A stretch of 20,225 nucleotides of DNA from Candidatus Nealsoniibacteriota bacterium (GTDB taxonomy: Bacteria; Patescibacteriota; Minisyncoccia; Minisyncoccales; MHMH01): contig JACPLM010000017.1 of assembly GCA_016186525.1 (NCBI GenBank), positions 1 through 20,225 on the forward strand, read 5' to 3'. The notes under the pieces are model-generated. The model saw only the letters and a program-made list of their open reading frames with translations, ran no database searches and was not told where the DNA came from. Made by a program: the position numbers and the translations under genes. Every line of letters starts with the position of its first letter. Positions within the stretch are counted from its first letter, which is position 1. Below are positions 18,101-20,225 of the stretch, piece after piece.

Positions 18101-20225
18101 TTAAAATTATCGGCGCGGGAACTGCCAGCCAAATCGGTGTTTTTATCGGCAATAGCGCGACTACCACTTTAAATCAGTTGAGATTTTCTACGTTGAATAC
18201 CGGCATTAAGCAAACGGGAGCGGCCACCACCACCTTAACTTACTCTGAAATTTCAGCTACTACCGATATTGATCTTGACGCTGGAATTGTAAATTCAGCT
18301 TTTAATAATTTAAAAGGAACTACTAATTTTGACATAGCTTCCGGCGCTACAATTAATTCATATAAAGACACATATGCTAAGGTCACGAATAGTGGAACTT
18401 TCAACCAAAAAGATTATGAAAGAAACGACGCTGTGACCGGCTTGACCGTTAAACAATCTGGCTCGGGTAGAATTTTCTTGGCGACTTCCACTTCGTCAAT
18501 GACTTCTGCCGCTTTTCAAATTACCAACCTCGGGTCTGGCAATGCTTTTGTTGTTGAAGATTCAGACACCGACGCTACTCCATTTATTATCGATGCTTCC
18601 GGCAATGTGGCAATCGGCACAACAACAGCAAGATATTTAGTTGACGTCTGGGGCGACTTAGCAGTGGGCACAAGTACCGATTACAATACGCCAGCTCTTT
18701 ACGTTAACACCGGTGATAGCGCAAATTATGTAGGCGTAGCTTCCAGCACTCCAAGCGCTGCCTTCGCAGTACAAGGCGGTATTGTTGGTTCTGGCAATGT
18801 TAATTTTTACGGAGCAGCAGCCACCACCACAATCGGCGGAGGATTAGTCGTGGGCACCAACACTCTCTGGGCTCCGACCGGAGGCAATGTCGGCATCGCC
18901 ACTACTTCTCCCCGCTACAAGCTTGATGTTTGGGGTGACTTAGCAGTCGGCACAAGCACAGCCACTAATATTCCAGTTTTGTATGTTGATTCTGGCACTG
19001 GTTATGGGTCAGTAGGAATCGGCACCACTACTTCCATGGGATTATTTAACGTAGGAACATCAACATCGGCTTTCGTCGTTACCAATGCCGGTCTTGTCGG
19101 CGTCAATACAACCACTCCTCGTTTTACATTGGATGTTAATGGGACAATCGGCGGAATTGCTTCTAATCTTACCCTCGCAAGAATTAGCGGTTCTACTTAT
19201 TCAACTGTCCAAGACATGCAGACGCAGTTCCACTCCTCTGGCTGGGTCAGCGGGGGGACTATCACCGATAACGGCGATGGCACGATTAGCATCACAGCTG
19301 GAACTGGCTGGATTCGCGACGGCGCTTCTGCCACCTCAACTCTTTATTTCTTTGATTGGCCGGCTTTGGCAAGCCAGGCGATTGCAGACGGAGCCGAAAG
19401 ATTTATACTTGTGAATTATAATTCCGGCGCTCCTAACGTGACTTTATCGGCTACTGAAACTTGGGATAGGTATACAAGTTTTCCCATTGGCTATGCGGTG
19501 AGAGACGGTTCGACTATCCATGTTACATATCAGAGAATGCAGGTCGGCGATCATGCTTCGTCAATGGTCAGCAGGATGTGGGAGACAGACCATGTTGAAA
19601 GAGATAATTTCAATGGCGGTTTGGTCATAGGCGAAGCTACGGGCAGAAAAATAACAGTAACTGCGGGAACTTTATGGATGGGACTTAGCGATTACGCCAT
19701 TGCAGCGATAGATACTTCCGGTTCCAATACTTTTGACAGGTATTACAGAAATGGAGCCGGCGGCTGGACCAAGCAATCAGCCACAACTACTTGGGATAAC
19801 ATTCGTTATGACGACGGCACGGGAACTATCGCCACAATGACCGACGCTTATTATTCCGCCCAATATTTCTATCTTGAAACAGACGGAGAGTTGGCCTCTG
19901 TCTATGGCCAGAACCAATATACTACATTGGGAGCTGCCGAAGACGATACTGCTCCGGGCACTATTCCCATAAGGCTTCAAAAACAATCTATTTTAATAGG
20001 CAGAATAGTTTTTCAAAAAAATTCAACTGCGGCCTCCAGCACAGAGAGCGCGTTTAGCACAACATTCGCCGGATCTCAAGTAACTGATCACGGCAATTTG
20101 GCTGGGCTTTCCGACGACGATCATACTCAATACGCTCTTTTAGCCGGCAGGGCCGGAGGCCAGTCGCTCATTGGCGGAATCAACGCCAATAATGCTTTGA
20201 ATCTTCAGGTAAACAGCGCAACTTC
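15169..20225 (+). CDS. giant HTH-membrane-surface fibre protein, C-terminus beyond window
   Basis: An open frame of at least 1685 codons with no stop. Residues 11-58 are an HTH_17/excisionase-like domain. A linker contains a GNGNGN tract. A membrane helix lies at about 111-129 with basic residues on the N side, giving N-in topology. A helical region with a charged coiled coil covers about 345-420, and Thr/Ser/Gly-rich beta repeats run from 425. A LamG/concanavalin-like domain (about 640-855) contains GTISFWYSPDF, NWIHIAVAFA and GLITDFAIFDRVLTQQEIQQ. A beta-helix-like segment (about 865-1085) contains VQVMPGTYSEQVTMKDYVDI. Tail-fibre-type repeats follow (GNVGIATTSPRYKLDVWG-like at 1145, 1239 and, weaker, 1308). 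Near the edge HGNLAGLSDDDHTQYALL resembles phage tail proteins. It is probably a surface adhesin or contact sensor. Confidence 0.85.
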   Translation, partial: MENQQKGKDKEYISLQDATKLCSYSQEYLSLRARHGKLRSVKFGRNWVTTKEWLEEYLHHNGNGNGHSNVKKIIEISVPENLPVGEPIFLKELYQPDYGQVKKLDFGNLRPLFAAVLAFVLLIGTGVFGKENLKDIYKEISPVVSQLAIDSGIYEIAHGISEIRSLNFPEVNAAHLREVIADFGLRAISMISEQKILVGNVSVSIGETTKASGAFLRDYSNWIAKKTTGNFLVKGLAKNYSKVDQVLKERLARDFKSLSLNSQKLNEEISKRIEDISEKYFTLNYSLEKKIVSSGQNIKRSSSAAGNFVNEKISEVPRFISQTFEKAYQSITSPIRKIIPGRGLFADKEEFEKLKSKMEGFEKQPVVIKRVEIEKVVEPVKEITREIEHVQKITKVEEEALKKVRGDIEYLQSEIGKRLYAPGGVVSQTIYVKEPIQSPKIYQENGEIVLQTRGSGNVILSAATGLQMYGSQVVIDSTSVLNPMVYIADQTRIDGPVTAQTITLSPPSNFTGSVLSVGGTDGSKFWVNQDGSATLLGNFTITGGIPVTGNQTYTGSMTISTSSASAALTVTQSGAGPIFNFTSTGSGVANNLGVISGATTGAVLAVSQTGTGLVIDATGAIRLSEAGLSIPGKVADDLLFATYFNSQSLTGSRGQLAVYSDSDNVPTFQLVDDSSGIAPGGRGLLFSYSGETLYYPASGNIGAATGTISFWYSPDFGYSTTTNKYLFETQNHLRIIYNGSAQKFVAQAYDGADWSTSTATSSAQTFSADNWIHIAVAFAASSSTAPITIYVNNQAVSDTDIWTPQSLPIYMYIGSDSSGTNQAQGLITDFAIFDRVLTQQEIQQIYHLKRPIEDYASSLSGSSASQYARVITVAKWGGDYNTITGALNSIIDNAAGSPYLVQVMPGTYSEQVTMKDYVDIIAPGGPEVTKIQQTTATTTITASYSLLQGFTVEKTTDNANAIIAVSSTSAVNGRLEDLKIIGAGTASQIGVFIGNSATTTLNQLRFSTLNTGIKQTGAATTTLTYSEISATTDIDLDAGIVNSAFNNLKGTTNFDIASGATINSYKDTYAKVTNSGTFNQKDYERNDAVTGLTVKQSGSGRIFLATSTSSMTSAAFQITNLGSGNAFVVEDSDTDATPFIIDASGNVAIGTTTARYLVDVWGDLAVGTSTDYNTPALYVNTGDSANYVGVASSTPSAAFAVQGGIVGSGNVNFYGAAATTTIGGGLVVGTNTLWAPTGGNVGIATTSPRYKLDVWGDLAVGTSTATNIPVLYVDSGTGYGSVGIGTTTSMGLFNVGTSTSAFVVTNAGLVGVNTTTPRFTLDVNGTIGGIASNLTLARISGSTYSTVQDMQTQFHSSGWVSGGTITDNGDGTISITAGTGWIRDGASATSTLYFFDWPALASQAIADGAERFILVNYNSGAPNVTLSATETWDRYTSFPIGYAVRDGSTIHVTYQRMQVGDHASSMVSRMWETDHVERDNFNGGLVIGEATGRKITVTAGTLWMGLSDYAIAAIDTSGSNTFDRYYRNGAGGWTKQSATTTWDNIRYDDGTGTIATMTDAYYSAQYFYLETDGELASVYGQNQYTTLGAAEDDTAPGTIPIRLQKQSILIGRIVFQKNSTAASSTESAFSTTFAGSQVTDHGNLAGLSDDDHTQYALLAGRAGGQSLIGGINANNALNLQVNSAT
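15350..15367 (+). repeat. AATGGC tandem repeat in the giant gene
   Basis: Three copies of a 6-base unit encode NGNGNG in the cytoplasmic linker just after the HTH. Unit length is a multiple of three, so changes in copy number keep the frame. Confidence 0.6.
18601..18960 (+). repeat. duplicated tail-fibre-like module in the giant gene
   Basis: Two copies of a 26-residue unit begin at 18601 and 18883 (20 of 26 residues identical). Both end in DVWGDLAVGTST. A third degenerate copy (GLVGVNTTTPRFTLDVNG) begins at 19090. Such NVGIGTTSP-LDV units are common in phage tail fibres and bacterial surface fibres. Confidence 0.75.

Overview
The window looks like a chromosome segment from a Patescibacteria/CPR bacterium, most likely Parcubacteria-like. 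This is inferred from several things. There is a compact type IV pilus locus with no secretin gene, which suggests a cell with one membrane. The genes are AT-rich and tightly packed. TGA is used as a stop (pilM, pilT), which excludes the Gracilibacteria/SR1 code. Shine-Dalgarno sequences are almost absent. No 16S gene or other decisive marker is present, so the placement is tentative.

Layout: 1-51 is the 3' end of a serine tRNA. 113-522 is a hicBA toxin-antitoxin pair. 539-853 is a short ribosome hibernation factor. 945-7929 is a pilus assembly block: pilM, pilN, pilO, a small PilP-like protein, pilB, a CheY-like receiver, pilT and pilC. 8058-8540 is a pilin gene with its own promoter-like sequence and terminator. 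8623-11408 holds the prepilin peptidase and four minor pilin/pseudopilin genes, interrupted by a tiny GIY-YIG nuclease cassette (10788-11072). 11411-13423 is ligA, 13449-14531 is rodA, and 14613-14978 is a small HTH plus membrane-helix protein. From 15169 to the window edge runs a giant open frame of at least 1685 codons. It has the same HTH, one membrane helix, a coiled coil, a LamG-like domain, a beta-helix-like region and phage tail-fibre-like repeats.

The pilus genes make one machine. PilM/N/O and the PilP-like protein form the inner platform link, PilC is the platform, PilB extends and PilT retracts, the prepilin peptidase matures the pilins, and the receiver may control the motors. The giant protein is probably a membrane-anchored surface fibre whose cytoplasmic end could bind DNA, an arrangement like CadC/ToxR.

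The most unusual signals are these. (1) A minimal element has perfect 14-bp inverted ends abutting the start and stop codons of a GIY-YIG nuclease gene, and part of the end sequence recurs in a palindrome inside ligA. (2) Short palindromes and tandem repeats sit in frame inside ligA, prepilin peptidase and the small HTH gene. (3) Two paralogous HTH-membrane genes share upstream motifs: TTATCCACA, TTGACA-17-GAAAAT and TATCCGATA. (4) Two pilus transcription units share a promoter-like motif with identical spacing, and several genes appear to be leaderless.
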